NCBI GenBank assembly: GCA_964419335.1
Contig: CAYQOX010000094.1
Location: forward strand, 1-6,536
Reading direction: 5' to 3'
Origin: CAYQOX01 sp964419335
GTDB taxonomy: Bacteria > Hinthialibacterota > Hinthialibacteria > Hinthialibacterales > Hinthialibacteraceae
DNA length: 6,536 nt
In this document: positions 1-6,536 of the stretch, piece by piece
Numbering within the stretch: the first letter of the stretch is position 1
How the letters are laid out: every line of letters starts with the position of its first letter
Notes under the pieces: generated by a model
Database searches by the model: none
Seen by the model: only the letters and a program-made list of their open reading frames with translations
Told to the model about the DNA's origin: nothing
Translations under genes and position numbers: made by a program

Positions 1-166
1 TGGGCTCAAAGCGGAGATTTTTGTAAAGAAATCGAAGCGTAGCCCACCACCCCCCTTCTGGCATTGGGTATTTTGATACGTCGATAATCAGACATGATTG
101 TGATTCCATTTCGTGTATTTAATACGTTTTTGGTGGGCTACGCTTCGCTTTGAGCCCACCCTACCC
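1..166. repeat. Pair of inverted GC-rich palindromic repeats, left copy interrupted
   Basis: The right copy (131-166) starts TGGTGGGCTACGCTTCG and continues into CTTTGAGCCCACCCTAC. It folds on itself through GGTGGGCT/AGCCCACC. The left part of the window is its reverse complement: 33-49 matches 131-147 over 17 of 17 bases, and 1-13 matches 146-158 over 13 of 13. Between these blocks the left copy carries about 21 extra bases (roughly 14-34), so it looks like an interrupted copy. It is probably also cut by the window edge, because the GGGTA end of the unit is missing. The core between the copies (50-130) is AT-rich. The layout fits a dispersed REP-like repeat family or a small non-autonomous mobile element. 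No transposase is visible, and family membership is inferred. Confidence 0.75.
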
Positions 167-465
167 GACTTAAGCAATTGGAGACCAAACGAGAAGAAAT
201 ATTAATCTGTGCCTGGAATAGGTTTATTAAACCAAAACCAGGCGTAATTGTGGTGGGAAATGGGCACTGAGTTTCTTCGAAGCTCACGGGCGCCGGCTCC
301 AGTGAGAACCAAGAAGATGAGTGTTCCAGAGACTAAGCCGCCAGGGTTTGGGGCGTATTAAATAAAAGGAATTTTCATACCATTTTTTGGGGTTTTGTTT
401 ACCTTATGTTGACCGGACGTTTTCTTTTGCTTTTCTAATGTTTCCTAACTCCAACAAAATCAATC
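167..465. other. Gene-poor stretch, no convincing gene
   Basis: No open frame with a plausible start and ribosome binding site was found on either strand. The stretch holds a nested palindrome (211-243) and smaller inverted segments such as CTCAC/GTGAG around 285-305. It also has one minus-strand frame (205-357) that stays open for 51 codons but contains no ATG. The AT-rich part at 360-465 lies downstream of the tRNA gene on the minus strand, and no clear hairpin-plus-T-run terminator is visible there. Confidence 0.5.
211..243. repeat. Nested palindrome
   Basis: The outer arms GCCTGG (211-216) and CCAGGC (238-243) are perfect complements. They enclose an inner palindrome, GGTTTATTAAACC (221-233). 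A T-run follows on neither strand, so it does not qualify as a standard intrinsic terminator. It could be a protein-binding site or part of a repeat. Confidence 0.4.
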
Positions 466-538
466 CTGGGGAGGCAGGGCTCGAACCTGCAGCCTTCTGA
501 TCCAGAGTCAGACGTCTTACCTATTCGACCACTCCCCA
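466..538 (-). tRNA. tRNA-Gln, anticodon CUG
   Basis: Read on the minus strand this is a complete 73-nt cloverleaf. The 7-bp acceptor stem is UGGGGAG/CUCCCCA, starting with U as bacterial tRNA-Gln usually does. The D arm has a GTC/GAC stem and the conserved GG. The anticodon stem TCTGA/TCAGA encloses the loop CTCTGGA, giving anticodon CUG (codon CAG). The T arm is GCAGG-TTCGAGC-CCTGC. The discriminator base is G, as expected for glutamine. The following genomic bases are GATTG, so the CCA end is not encoded and must be added after transcription; a CCA-adding enzyme gene lies 1.3 kb away. Charging may be direct by GlnRS or through Glu-tRNA amidation, and the sequence does not tell which. Confidence 0.96.
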
Positions 539-556
539 TGATTTTGCTATTCTTTA

Positions 557-584
557 TTTATACCATAGCCTTTTCTTTCGTCAA
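557..584 (-). promoter_or_regulatory. Promoter of tRNA-Gln
   Basis: On the minus strand TTGACG (584-579) and TATAAA (562-557) are 16 bp apart, each one base from the sigma-70 consensus. A TG dinucleotide one base upstream gives an extended -10 (TGGTATAAA). The predicted start is about a dozen bases before the mature tRNA 5' end at 538, so only a short 5' leader would need removal by RNase P. Confidence 0.7.
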
Positions 585-638
585 GCATATCTTCTTTCTT
601 TTTCATTCTTTTTCACAAGGATGGATTTGCTCCAAGAT

Positions 639-647
639 TGTTATAGT
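639..647 (+). promoter_or_regulatory. Possible extended -10 promoter for wecE
   Basis: TGTTATAGT combines a TGn extension with TATAGT, one mismatch from TATAAT. No good -35 lies 16-18 bp upstream. The predicted transcript would start about 35 bases before the wecE start codon. It is divergent from the tRNA promoter, with about 55 bp between the two. Confidence 0.35.
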
Positions 648-675
648 ATCCTCATAAGCCGAATTTTCTATATGT

Positions 676-690
676 AGGAGTTTGATATTG
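676..690 (+). promoter_or_regulatory. Ribosome binding site deciding the wecE start
   Basis: AGGAG at 676-680 is followed by two in-frame TTG codons, at 682 and 688. The first is only 1 nt from the Shine-Dalgarno sequence and the second is 7 nt away. The spacing favours the TTG at 688. Confidence 0.7.
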
Positions 691-1821
691 AAACCGATTC
701 CACTTAGCCGCCCTTTTTTGAGTGGCAAAGAACTCGACTACATTCAACAAGTTTTTGCGAGTGGCCATCTGGGAGGCAACGGCCACTTCACCGCAAAATG
801 CGAAGAATATCTTAAGCAATGGACTCAAACATGTTGTGCTTATCTCACAACCTCATGCACCCATGCGCTAGAAATTACCGCGTTTCTCATGAATCTCCAA
901 CCCGGCGACGAACTGATCGTGCCTTCCTTCACGTATGTGTCGACAGTCAACGCCTTTTTCTCCCATGGAGCCCGTCCGGTGTTTATCGATATTCGTCCCG
1001 ATACCTTAAATATGGATGAAACCAAACTTGAGGCACTAATCACCGAAAAAACCAAAGCCATTCTGCCAGTCCACTATATGGGTGTCGCTTGCGAGATGGA
1101 TGAGATTCTGCGTATTGCGCACAAGCATAATCTTTACGTAATCGAAGACAATGCCCACGGTTTATTCGCAACGTATAAGGGAAAACCTTTAGGAAGTTTT
1201 GGCCATGCATCAGTCACGAGTTTTCATGAAACCAAAAACTTTAGTTGTGGTGAAGGTGGAGCCTTGTTCATCCAGCATGAAGATTGGTGTGAGCGAGCCG
1301 AGATCATCCGAGAAAAAGGTACCAATCGCTCTCAATTTCTTCGAGGGGAAGTGGATCGGTACACTTGGGTTGATGTTGGCTCCAGTTATATTCCTTCAGA
1401 AATACTTGCGGCGGTGTTATTCGCTCAACTAGAAAATTATGAAACGATTCAAAAGCGACGAGGTGTTCTTTGGGAGAGGTATAACGAAGGATTAGCGAAT
1501 TGGGGAAAATCTGTGGGTGCCCAGTTACCATTTATTCCATCCAACTGCACATCTTCCTACCATCAGTTTTATGTGCTTATGCCAGACCACGCTTCCCGCC
1601 AAGGTTTAATACATCATTTGAAAGAGCACGGGATTCGCAGTGCTTTTCACTATCTTCCTTTGCATCTTTCTTCTGTGGGGCATGAGTTGGGTGGGTATCC
1701 AAGTTCTTGCCCAATAACCGAGGCTATATGCAATCGACTCATCCGCTTTCCCTTTTATCCGGATTTGGAAGACAAAGATGTACATTATATTATCGATATG
1801 ATTACCCAATTCACTTGTTAA
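688..1821 (+). CDS. wecE: dTDP-4-amino-4,6-dideoxygalactose transaminase
   Basis: This PLP enzyme of the DegT/DnrJ/EryC1/StrS family transfers an amino group from glutamate to dTDP-4-keto-6-deoxyglucose, giving dTDP-4-amino-4,6-dideoxygalactose (TDP-Fuc4N). The sugar is used in enterobacterial common antigen or other surface polysaccharides. The predicted protein has 377 residues, close to the 376 of E. coli WecE (RffA), and resembles it along the whole length from my knowledge of that protein. Key parts are QPGDE near 71-75, VPVHYMGVACEMD near 127-138, the cofactor-binding acid in VIED (D154), the Schiff-base lysine in SFHETKN (K183), and EKGTNRSQF (209-217). The start is TTG at 688, chosen on Shine-Dalgarno spacing; TTG at 682 would add two residues. 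No other sugar-nucleotide gene is present in the window, so the recipient glycan is unknown. Its stop lies 11 bp from that of the convergent cca gene. Confidence 0.93.
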   Translation: MKPIPLSRPFLSGKELDYIQQVFASGHLGGNGHFTAKCEEYLKQWTQTCCAYLTTSCTHALEITAFLMNLQPGDELIVPSFTYVSTVNAFFSHGARPVFIDIRPDTLNMDETKLEALITEKTKAILPVHYMGVACEMDEILRIAHKHNLYVIEDNAHGLFATYKGKPLGSFGHASVTSFHETKNFSCGEGGALFIQHEDWCERAEIIREKGTNRSQFLRGEVDRYTWVDVGSSYIPSEILAAVLFAQLENYETIQKRRGVLWERYNEGLANWGKSVGAQLPFIPSNCTSSYHQFYVLMPDHASRQGLIHHLKEHGIRSAFHYLPLHLSSVGHELGGYPSSCPITEAICNRLIRFPFYPDLEDKDVHYIIDMITQFTC

Positions 1822-1832
1822 GTTGGCATAAA

Positions 1833-3329
1833 TCAGGAAGAGGAATTGGTCCTGGTTTGGGGATCTTCTTCGTCGCAGGCTTCATGGCGTTCGGGAAGTT
1901 GAATGGTACCGGTTTCTTTATATTCATCGACGAATTCTCGTATTCGTTGTAAAAGCCAATCACGCTCATTGCGTGAGGGATCTTCGATGACCTCTTCCAA
2001 CAGCTGGTTGAGGATAGAGGAGAAGATGGGGCCCGGTTTCAAGCCCATATCCATGAGATCATGGCCGGAGACTTTGAGGTCACGTACGGTAAGAGCATCT
2101 TCTGCTTTATCAATGTTTCGAACATTGCGTACAAAATGGAAGATTCCCTGTTCGTAGCCTTCAGGATTTAATTTGTTGCCTTTACGATCGGCCATTCGCA
2201 TTCGCAGGAAGGAATCAACATTTTCGCGTCCCAGTTTACGTAAAAAACGGCGGGTTGCACTTTCCGACAAATCTGGCTTAAGGTTGTACATGTGATTTTC
2301 GATCATGGGGCTCACCATGTTTATTTCCTTATTGGAAAATCGCAGTCGGCGCATGATGCGTTTCGCCATACGCTTACTGATATATTGATGGCTATAAAAC
2401 ACATAGTCGCCTTTTCGTTCTAAATAGCGTTTGGCTGGAACTTTACCTAAATCATGCAACACGGTCGCCCAGCGGGTTAAGGGATATTTCGGATTAACCG
2501 CATCGACTGCATACAGAGTATGCATAGCCACATCACTGGAGTGGAAGCGATTTTGCCAAACATCGAATCCCGCTTCCAATTCAGGGAGAATATAAAGCAG
2601 CAACCCGTTAGTATGCATTCGCAAGAAGCCATGCGAAGGCTTGGGATACGTGAGCATTTTTATGAGTTCATCGCGAATTCGTTCAGCCGAAATGAAGGAG
2701 ATGCGAAAAGCGTTTTTTCTTATGGCATCTGCAGTTTCTTCTTCAATCTCTCCTTCCAATTTGGCTGCAAAACGGCATGCACGCAGCATACGTAAATAAT
2801 CTTCTTGAAAGCGGGTATGAGGGTCGCCCACTGTACGGATAAGGCCTTGCTCTAAGTCTTCTTGTCCTGAAAAAAGATCGATAATTTCTCCGTTATCGAG
2901 ATCCAAAGCGAAGGCGTTGATGGTGAAATCGCGACGTTTTAAGTCTTCTTCCAAAGAATGAGTGAAGTTTACTTCTGGATGACGCCCGTCCTCATACTTG
3001 ATATCATGACGAAAGGTGGTAATCTCGTAGTGCTTTTGATCGATCACAGCGGTTACCGTCCCATGTTCAATTCCAGTAGGAACAACGGTAATATGAGCCG
3101 CGCGCAAGCGGCGCATCACTTCACGGGGAGGGTGAGGCGTGGCTAAATCCCAATCACTTTCGGGAAGATGTTGGATGGCCTCTTCACCATGATTTAACCC
3201 GTGAAGTACACTATCCCGTAAGATCCCCCCAACCACATAAGTTTTTTCCGGTTTTAAGAGACAACGTATATAGAGTACGGCTTCGGGTATATATTCAAGA
3301 TCGAAATGCATAGAAGTACTTAATCTCAT
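1833..3329 (-). CDS. cca: CCA-adding tRNA nucleotidyltransferase with HD domain
   Basis: This class II nucleotidyltransferase adds or repairs the 3' CCA of tRNAs without a nucleic acid template. The head domain has GGILRD (34-39), catalytic acids D59 and D61 in SDWDLAT, RRDFTINA (132-139), the family signature EDYLRMLRACRF (176-187) and ERIRDE (216-221). An HD phosphohydrolase-type domain follows, with H270, HD at 292-293 and H314. The C-terminal body carries DLKVSGHDLMDMGLKPGP (417-434), typical of CCA enzymes. At 498 residues it is longer than the single-domain Bacillus enzyme (about 400), because of the HD domain and an acidic, serine-ended tail. A role as poly(A) polymerase, or as a CC- or A-only enzyme, cannot be ruled out by eye. 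The tRNA gene in this window lacks an encoded CCA, so such an enzyme is needed. No strong Shine-Dalgarno precedes ATG 3329, and Met7 is an alternative start. It may be co-transcribed with the cyclase gene 165 bp upstream. Confidence 0.92.
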   Translation of the reverse strand: MRLSTSMHFDLEYIPEAVLYIRCLLKPEKTYVVGGILRDSVLHGLNHGEEAIQHLPESDWDLATPHPPREVMRRLRAAHITVVPTGIEHGTVTAVIDQKHYEITTFRHDIKYEDGRHPEVNFTHSLEEDLKRRDFTINAFALDLDNGEIIDLFSGQEDLEQGLIRTVGDPHTRFQEDYLRMLRACRFAAKLEGEIEEETADAIRKNAFRISFISAERIRDELIKMLTYPKPSHGFLRMHTNGLLLYILPELEAGFDVWQNRFHSSDVAMHTLYAVDAVNPKYPLTRWATVLHDLGKVPAKRYLERKGDYVFYSHQYISKRMAKRIMRRLRFSNKEINMVSPMIENHMYNLKPDLSESATRRFLRKLGRENVDSFLRMRMADRKGNKLNPEGYEQGIFHFVRNVRNIDKAEDALTVRDLKVSGHDLMDMGLKPGPIFSSILNQLLEEVIEDPSRNERDWLLQRIREFVDEYKETGTIQLPERHEACDEEDPQTRTNSSS

Positions 3330-3406
3330 TTTTTTATGAAGAATACTTGAAACAGTGGAGTTGCCGCTTTTTTACTCTTACCGTGGCGAATCAAGTTTTG
3401 TTGTTC

Positions 3407-3442
3407 GCCTTACGCGATAAAGCCTGCCTTCGCGGAGTAGGC
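3407..3442. repeat. GC-rich imperfect stem-loop between the cyclase and cca genes
   Basis: GCCT-TA-CGCG (3407-3416) can pair with CGCG-GAGT-AGGC (3431-3442), leaving an internal mismatch and a 14-nt loop. GCCT/AGGC at 3422-3442 offers an alternative fold. The block is visibly richer in GC than its surroundings. No T-run follows on the minus strand, so it is not a classical terminator for the cyclase transcript. It could be a dispersed repeat or an mRNA processing or stability element between two co-oriented genes. Confidence 0.4.
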
Positions 3443-3460
3443 GCCAATTCCCAGAGTTGA

Positions 3461-3476
3461 ATGATAATCGTATCAT
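3461..3476. repeat. Small perfect palindrome after the cyclase gene
   Basis: ATGATA-ATCG-TATCAT is a 6-bp stem with a 4-nt loop, 19 bp past the cyclase stop codon. On the minus strand it is followed by TCAACTC rather than a T-run, so termination is unlikely or weak. Confidence 0.35.
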
Positions 3477-3494
3477 CAAAAAGTGGAACCGGTG

Positions 3495-4808
3495 TTAATA
3501 ATACTTTTGGTCTTTTTTCCCATAGCGTTTGGTTTGACGTACATTGGGAGGCGGTGCGGCTAATTTTGGAGGGACGCGATACCACTTTAATCGAGAGAGT
3601 GGATACGTCTTGGATACACCCGAGAATTCACGCTCACCATATTCTTCCAAAAAGGCTTGGTAGGATTGATCCAGATGGTTAACGATATCTTCGGATACGA
3701 GGATTTCATCGGCAACGGCTTGGGATTGAATCTCCTTCCCCACCCGCATATCTTTGGTTTGCACCAAATCCTCACCTTCTATGGCGACTTCCCCAATATG
3801 CAATCCGATGGCCGCATGCACTTGGCGATTTTGAGGTACATTAACATTACGGCGAAAGAGATACTGCATAATCTGAATGGAAGAAATCACCGCAAGTTTG
3901 GTATCTTCGGAGTCAAAGCCAGCGAAAATCTGATCCCCTTCACAGGATTTGATAAAAGTAGCGCCGCAATTGGTAAAGGTTATGTGACAGAGTTTTTGAT
4001 ATTCCGAGATCAAACGGCTGGCTTCCCGATCCCCATACGACCAGAATTTTTTTGTAGACTCACAAACATCGATAAAAACGATGTTCCAATGGTGAGTTTC
4101 TTTGAGGGCGGTTTCCTCGGTTTCTGGTACATGTTCTTCGACTTGGTTAATATCGATATTTTCATCCACTTCTACCGGTTTTGTAGAGACGAGGACTTTC
4201 GCTTCATAAAGATTCTGTGGTTCTGGAATATTTTTTAAATCGGCTGTTTTCAAAAAAGAAAGAGAAAAGCGTTTATCGTTTTTTAGTTTTTTATAAATGT
4301 CTTCTGAGAGCAAAATCTGGCTGGGTTCGGCTTCGCTCTGAATGCGCTTCGCCATATTGTTCGTATTGGATTGATGGATCAAAGCATCGTGGTAATTGAT
4401 ATATCCTTGATGGATCCCGATGGAGGGAACAAGTTTCAAATTCCTTTTTTGATAACGGTTCCATTCATGGAGTGTCACCAAAATGGTTTTGGCGGCGAGG
4501 ATGGCATCGGCCGGTTTCACGAAACAGCTTACGACCTGAGGGCCGCCCCCGGGTTCGATAAAACACGCCCCGGTTTTCTTCAATACACTACGCACTTGTT
4601 TCTGGTACATCGAGAAAATGACATCTGCCATTTGTTCGCCCAGGTCCCACACGGCTTGAGCGGTGTTGGACACATCGACAAACATGATGCACCAGAATTT
4701 CTGTTTAGTTTCACGATAATCTTTTTCTATTTTCTCCCGTTTTTCCAGGACCTGCTTCAAACGAGAATCTAAATCACTCGATTTTACATTTTGATATCGT
4801 CTTATCAT
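3495..4808 (-). CDS. Soluble tandem class III nucleotide cyclase-like protein
   Basis: The protein has 437 residues and no signal peptide or membrane segment. A charged, probably helical N-terminus (10-37) precedes cyclase homology domain 1 (about 38-205). An acidic linker (206-237), domain 2 (about 240-412) and a basic, proline-containing tail follow. The family makes cAMP or cGMP from ATP or GTP using two metal-binding Asp plus Asn and Arg across a dimer interface. Domain 1 keeps the first Asp (D45, FVDVSNT) and Asn/Arg (N151, R155), but has P90 where the second Asp should be. Domain 2 keeps both Asp (D247 in FIDVCEST, D292 in KSCEGDQIFAGF), but has R355 and E359 at the Asn/Arg positions. 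The two halves therefore complement each other and could form one active site within a chain. E85 sits at the purine-recognition Lys position, so the product could be cAMP, cGMP or neither. The start is ATG 4808, because the next Met (42) lies inside the domain; no clear Shine-Dalgarno precedes it. cca lies downstream on the same strand. Confidence 0.85.
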   Translation of the reverse strand: MIRRYQNVKSSDLDSRLKQVLEKREKIEKDYRETKQKFWCIMFVDVSNTAQAVWDLGEQMADVIFSMYQKQVRSVLKKTGACFIEPGGGPQVVSCFVKPADAILAAKTILVTLHEWNRYQKRNLKLVPSIGIHQGYINYHDALIHQSNTNNMAKRIQSEAEPSQILLSEDIYKKLKNDKRFSLSFLKTADLKNIPEPQNLYEAKVLVSTKPVEVDENIDINQVEEHVPETEETALKETHHWNIVFIDVCESTKKFWSYGDREASRLISEYQKLCHITFTNCGATFIKSCEGDQIFAGFDSEDTKLAVISSIQIMQYLFRRNVNVPQNRQVHAAIGLHIGEVAIEGEDLVQTKDMRVGKEIQSQAVADEILVSEDIVNHLDQSYQAFLEEYGEREFSGVSKTYPLSRLKWYRVPPKLAAPPPNVRQTKRYGKKDQKYY

Positions 4809-4826
4809 GGTTATAACGCCGATCTC

Positions 4827-4844
4827 TTCTTTCTAATGAAAGAA
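4827..4844 (-). promoter_or_regulatory. Palindrome in the cyclase mRNA leader
   Basis: TTCTTTC (4827-4833) and GAAAGAA (4838-4844) form a perfect 7-bp stem with the loop TAAT. In the cyclase transcript this lies about 20-35 nt before the start codon and includes its only purine-rich, SD-like tract (AGAAAGAAGAG). It could be an operator or an RNA hairpin affecting translation. Confidence 0.35.
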
Positions 4845-4864
4845 TGCGAAGTCCATAAAATTCT

Positions 4865-4902
4865 TTTGTTGACAGTATCAAGTAATCTATTATATCAACA
4901 AA
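4865..4902. promoter_or_regulatory. Inverted repeat overlapping the cyclase promoter
   Basis: TTTGTTGA (4865-4872) and TCAACAAA (4895-4902) are perfect 8-bp inverted arms whose starts are 30 bp apart, close to three helical turns. A further TCAA at 4878-4881 makes an internal palindrome TTGACAGTATCAA (4869-4881). The right arm abuts the minus-strand TATAAT. The layout suggests an operator for an unidentified regulator. The internal site is one base shorter than the FNR-type TTGAT-N4-ATCAA, so that family is not assigned. Confidence 0.4.
4889..4897 (-). promoter_or_regulatory. Extended -10 promoter of the cyclase gene
   Basis: On the minus strand TGATATAAT is a perfect extended -10 (TGn plus TATAAT). 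No recognisable -35 lies 16-18 bp upstream, which is common for extended -10 promoters. Transcription would start near 4882, giving a leader of about 75 nt. Confidence 0.5.
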
Positions 4903-5010
4903 CCCTTCGAACATAATATAGGTGTAACGATGTTTTTAGTTATTTTCTCTCTAGAGACTTCGTCCATGAAAGAATCTTTATTTTTTCCAAAAAAAATTTT
5001 GGTTGTACTC

Positions 5011-5039
5011 TTGAGAGAACTGGAGGAATATGCTGTAAT
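5011..5039 (+). promoter_or_regulatory. recA promoter
   Basis: TTGAGA (5011-5016) and TGTAAT (5034-5039) are each one base from the sigma-70 consensus and 17 bp apart, with a TGn extension (TGC) before the -10. The start would be near 5046, about 100 nt before the recA start codon. It runs directly into the LexA-like site. Confidence 0.65.
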
Positions 5040-5052
5040 AAACAAATGTTCA
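5039..5052 (+). promoter_or_regulatory. Candidate LexA (SOS) box at the recA start site
   Basis: TAAACAAATGTTCA matches the Gram-positive-type SOS box CGAACRNRYGTTYC at 11 of 14 positions, including the core AAC-N4-GTT. It begins at the last base of the -10 and covers the predicted transcription start, where a repressor would block initiation. recA is a standard LexA target. The binding motif used by this organism's LexA is not known from this window. Confidence 0.5.
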
Positions 5053-5059
5053 ATGAAAT

Positions 5060-5096
5060 AAGCCTTGAATATTTGTCCTATAGCTTCGTTAGGCTT
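5060..5096 (+). promoter_or_regulatory. Weak stem-loop in the recA leader
   Basis: AAGCCT (5060-5065) can pair with AGGCTT (5091-5096), which is followed by more T residues (TTTT at 5095-5098 in total). The 25-nt loop and short stem make it a weak candidate for attenuation; it may be chance. Confidence 0.2.
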
Positions 5097-5143
5097 TTAT
5101 GAATCAAAGATTTAACTGAACCAAACCCTAAAGGAGAGACACC

Positions 5144-6217
5144 GTGGCCAATGATCAAAAAGACCGTGACAAAGCCATTGATTTAGCCATTTCCCAGATT
5201 GAAAAGCAGTTTGGACAGGGCTCCATCATGAAGATGGGCGATGCTCCCGTGGTTGAAGTGCCTGTAATCTCAACCGGATCGATCGGTTTGGATTACGCAT
5301 TGGGCATTGGGGGAGTGCCCCGAGGGCGCGTGGTTGAAATTTATGGCCCGGAAGCATCAGGAAAAACCACCCTGGCACAGCATATCGTGGCGGAAGCGCA
5401 AAAAGCAGGTGGAACAGCCGCATTTGTCGACGCCGAGCACGCGATCGATATGAAATATTCAGCCAAACTTGGCGTTGATGTAGAAAATCTGCTCGTGGCT
5501 CAGCCGGATACGGGCGAACAAGCGTTGGATATTGTAGAGATGCTGGTACGAAGCGGGGCGGTCGATGTGATTGTGGTCGATTCGGTTGCCGCTCTGGTTC
5601 CCCAAGCCGAAATTGACGGAGAGATGGGTGATAATCAAGTGGGATTGCAGGCGCGGTTAATGTCGAAAGCCCTGCGCAAATTGACCGCGATTTTGAATCG
5701 ATCGCACTGCTCTGCTATTTTTATCAACCAGATCCGCGAAAAAATTGGAGTTATGTTTGGCAATCCCGAAACCACAACCGGAGGTCGGGCATTGAAGTTT
5801 TATTCTTCAGTACGACTCGATATTCGACGGACTGGAACCATCAAGGAAAAAGGAGAGCCTGTCGGGAATCAAATAAAAGTCAAAGTAGTTAAAAATAAAA
5901 TGGCGCCACCTTTCCGAGAAGCCGAATTTGATTTAACCTTTGGCCAAGGGATTTCCCGCACCGGTGAGCTGCTCGATCTCGGCGTAAAATACAAAATCAT
6001 TGAAAAAAGCGGATCTTGGTATATTTATAAAGAGGATAAACTGGGGCAAGGACGGGAAAATTCCAAAGCCACCCTGATGAATGATTCTAAACTGTACGAA
6101 GAAATTGCGAGCCAAATCCGGGAGCAAATGGGTATGACCGACGACCTCCCCCAGAAAGAAGAAGCGGGAGAAAGCGAAACCAAAGATTCAACCGAGAAAA
6201 AGAAAAAAGACGGGTAA
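5144..6217 (+). CDS. recA: Recombinase RecA
   Basis: RecA forms ATP-dependent filaments on single-stranded DNA, carries out strand exchange in recombinational repair, and triggers LexA self-cleavage in the SOS response. The 357-residue protein is of usual family length. It has an N-terminal filament helix (about 8-33), Walker A GPEASGKTT (68-76, K74), the catalytic glutamate in AEHA (E98), and Walker B VIVVD (142-146). DNA-binding loop L1 lies around DGEMGDNQVG (158-167). Loop L2 starts after NQIREKIGVMFGNPETTTGG (195-214). It ends in a lysine-rich, highly charged tail. The segment after E98 reads HAIDMKY where most RecAs have HALDPxY; the adenine-stacking Tyr (Y105) is kept. The start is GTG at 5144, with AAGGAG (5131-5136) 7 nt upstream. 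No intein, frameshift or overlapping gene is seen. Transcription is probably under SOS control from the promoter at 5011-5039. Confidence 0.99.
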   Translation: MANDQKDRDKAIDLAISQIEKQFGQGSIMKMGDAPVVEVPVISTGSIGLDYALGIGGVPRGRVVEIYGPEASGKTTLAQHIVAEAQKAGGTAAFVDAEHAIDMKYSAKLGVDVENLLVAQPDTGEQALDIVEMLVRSGAVDVIVVDSVAALVPQAEIDGEMGDNQVGLQARLMSKALRKLTAILNRSHCSAIFINQIREKIGVMFGNPETTTGGRALKFYSSVRLDIRRTGTIKEKGEPVGNQIKVKVVKNKMAPPFREAEFDLTFGQGISRTGELLDLGVKYKIIEKSGSWYIYKEDKLGQGRENSKATLMNDSKLYEEIASQIREQMGMTDDLPQKEEAGESETKDSTEKKKKDG

Positions 6218-6256
6218 TTGTTTAGATCATCACGAAAGTGACTACTTTTTTGGGAG

Positions 6257-6349
6257 AAAACGCCTTGGGGATGTGTTCCGCTTGTCTCCGCGCGGCCTTA
6301 AGGGCCGCTTGCTCCGAAAGCCGCTCCATACAAGCCCCTTCGGCGTTTT
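6257..6349. repeat. GC-rich element bounded by AAAACGCC inverted repeats; possible recA terminator
   Basis: Perfect 8-bp ends AAAACGCC (6257-6264) and GGCGTTTT (6342-6349) enclose a second pair, GGGG (6267-6270) with CCCC (6335-6338). In the middle is a strong hairpin, GCGGCC-TTAAG-GGCCGC (6292-6308). Two near-identical segments, CCGCTTGTCTCCG (6278-6290) and CCGCTTGCTCCG (6305-6316), flank that hairpin. The block is much richer in GC than its flanks and begins 39 nt after the recA stop. A/T runs on both sides would let it act as a bidirectional terminator. The nested design also fits a small dispersed repeat or a structured RNA. No known RNA family is recognised. Confidence 0.6.
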
Positions 6350-6366
6350 GGTTCGATTCCTTAGGA

Positions 6367-6395
6367 TTGAAAAAAGTTATAGGTTTCGCTATAGA
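6367..6395 (+). promoter_or_regulatory. Possible promoter for a gene beyond the right edge
   Basis: TTGAAA (6367-6372) and TATAGA (6390-6395) are separated by 17 bp. The -35 is one base from consensus and the -10 two. It lies just after the GC-rich element and points to the possible start codon at 6530, with a leader of about 130 nt. Confidence 0.3.
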
Positions 6396-6529
6396 ATCAC
6401 GTCATGTTTCCTTTTCAATGTATCAAAAAGTACTCAAATACAGGATGAGCCCATTTTTTCTTCTCCCGTTCTTATAGTTGCAATCATTTAGTTATCATCA
6501 CTGGGATTCCCCTTTGATTTGAGGTTTAA

Positions 6530-6536
6530 ATGAATT
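6530..6536 (+). CDS. Possible start of a gene cut by the window edge
   Basis: GAGG (6521-6524) lies 5 nt before an ATG at 6530, which looks like a translation start. Only two codons are visible, so the product cannot be guessed. Confidence 0.3.

Larger units (their letters stand above)
4809..5143. other. Divergent promoter region between the cyclase gene and recA
   Basis: This 335-bp AT-rich region separates two divergent genes. On the cyclase side it holds an extended -10 (4889-4897), an 8-bp inverted repeat (4865-4902) and a leader hairpin (4827-4844). On the recA side it holds a near-consensus promoter (5011-5039), a LexA-like site (5039-5052), a weak leader stem-loop (5060-5096) and a Shine-Dalgarno sequence (5131-5136). 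No protein gene longer than 31 codons fits here. Confidence 0.7.
6218..6529. other. Gene-poor stretch downstream of recA
   Basis: This 312-bp stretch has no convincing gene. Frames of 72 and 79 codons run through it, but they cross a strongly palindromic block and have no good Shine-Dalgarno. It holds the GC-rich foldable element at 6257-6349, a possible promoter at 6367-6395, and an AT-rich segment leading to a possible gene start at 6530. Confidence 0.6.

Overview
The window is a stretch of bacterial chromosome of moderate GC content. It carries four full-length protein genes, one tRNA gene, and three longer gene-poor stretches that hold promoters and GC-rich palindromes. The species cannot be named from the sequence. 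A tRNA gene without an encoded CCA end, a separate CCA-adding enzyme, and a dTDP-4-amino-6-deoxysugar transaminase fit many non-enterobacterial phyla. The sugar gene hints at a glycosylated, perhaps Gram-negative, envelope but does not prove it. A candidate LexA site at recA looks more like the GAAC-N4-GTTC type than the Escherichia coli type.

Layout, left to right. Positions 1-465 hold no convincing gene. They contain two inverted copies of a GC-rich palindromic repeat (1-49 and 131-166), one interrupted by a 21-bp insertion, and a nested palindrome at 211-243. A tRNA-Gln(CUG) gene lies on the minus strand (466-538) with a good promoter (557-584). It is divergent from wecE (688-1821, plus), which makes dTDP-4-amino-4,6-dideoxygalactose. 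wecE converges with cca (1833-3329, minus), leaving 11 bp between the stop codons. Upstream of cca and on the same strand is a 437-residue protein (3495-4808, minus) made of two class III nucleotide cyclase domains. A 335-bp divergent promoter region (4809-5143) separates it from recA (5144-6217, plus). Downstream of recA, positions 6218-6529 contain a GC-rich foldable element of about 93 nt. A possible start of a further gene lies at the right edge.

The genes do not form one pathway. They cover tRNA maturation (tRNA-Gln and the CCA enzyme), surface sugar synthesis (wecE), second-messenger signalling (the cyclase) and recombination with SOS control (recA).

The most interesting item is the tandem cyclase. 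Each domain lacks catalytic residues that the other keeps, which predicts one composite active site formed within a single soluble polypeptide. The domain order is the reverse of that in mammalian membrane adenylyl cyclases. The residue at the purine-recognition lysine position is glutamate, as in guanylyl cyclases.
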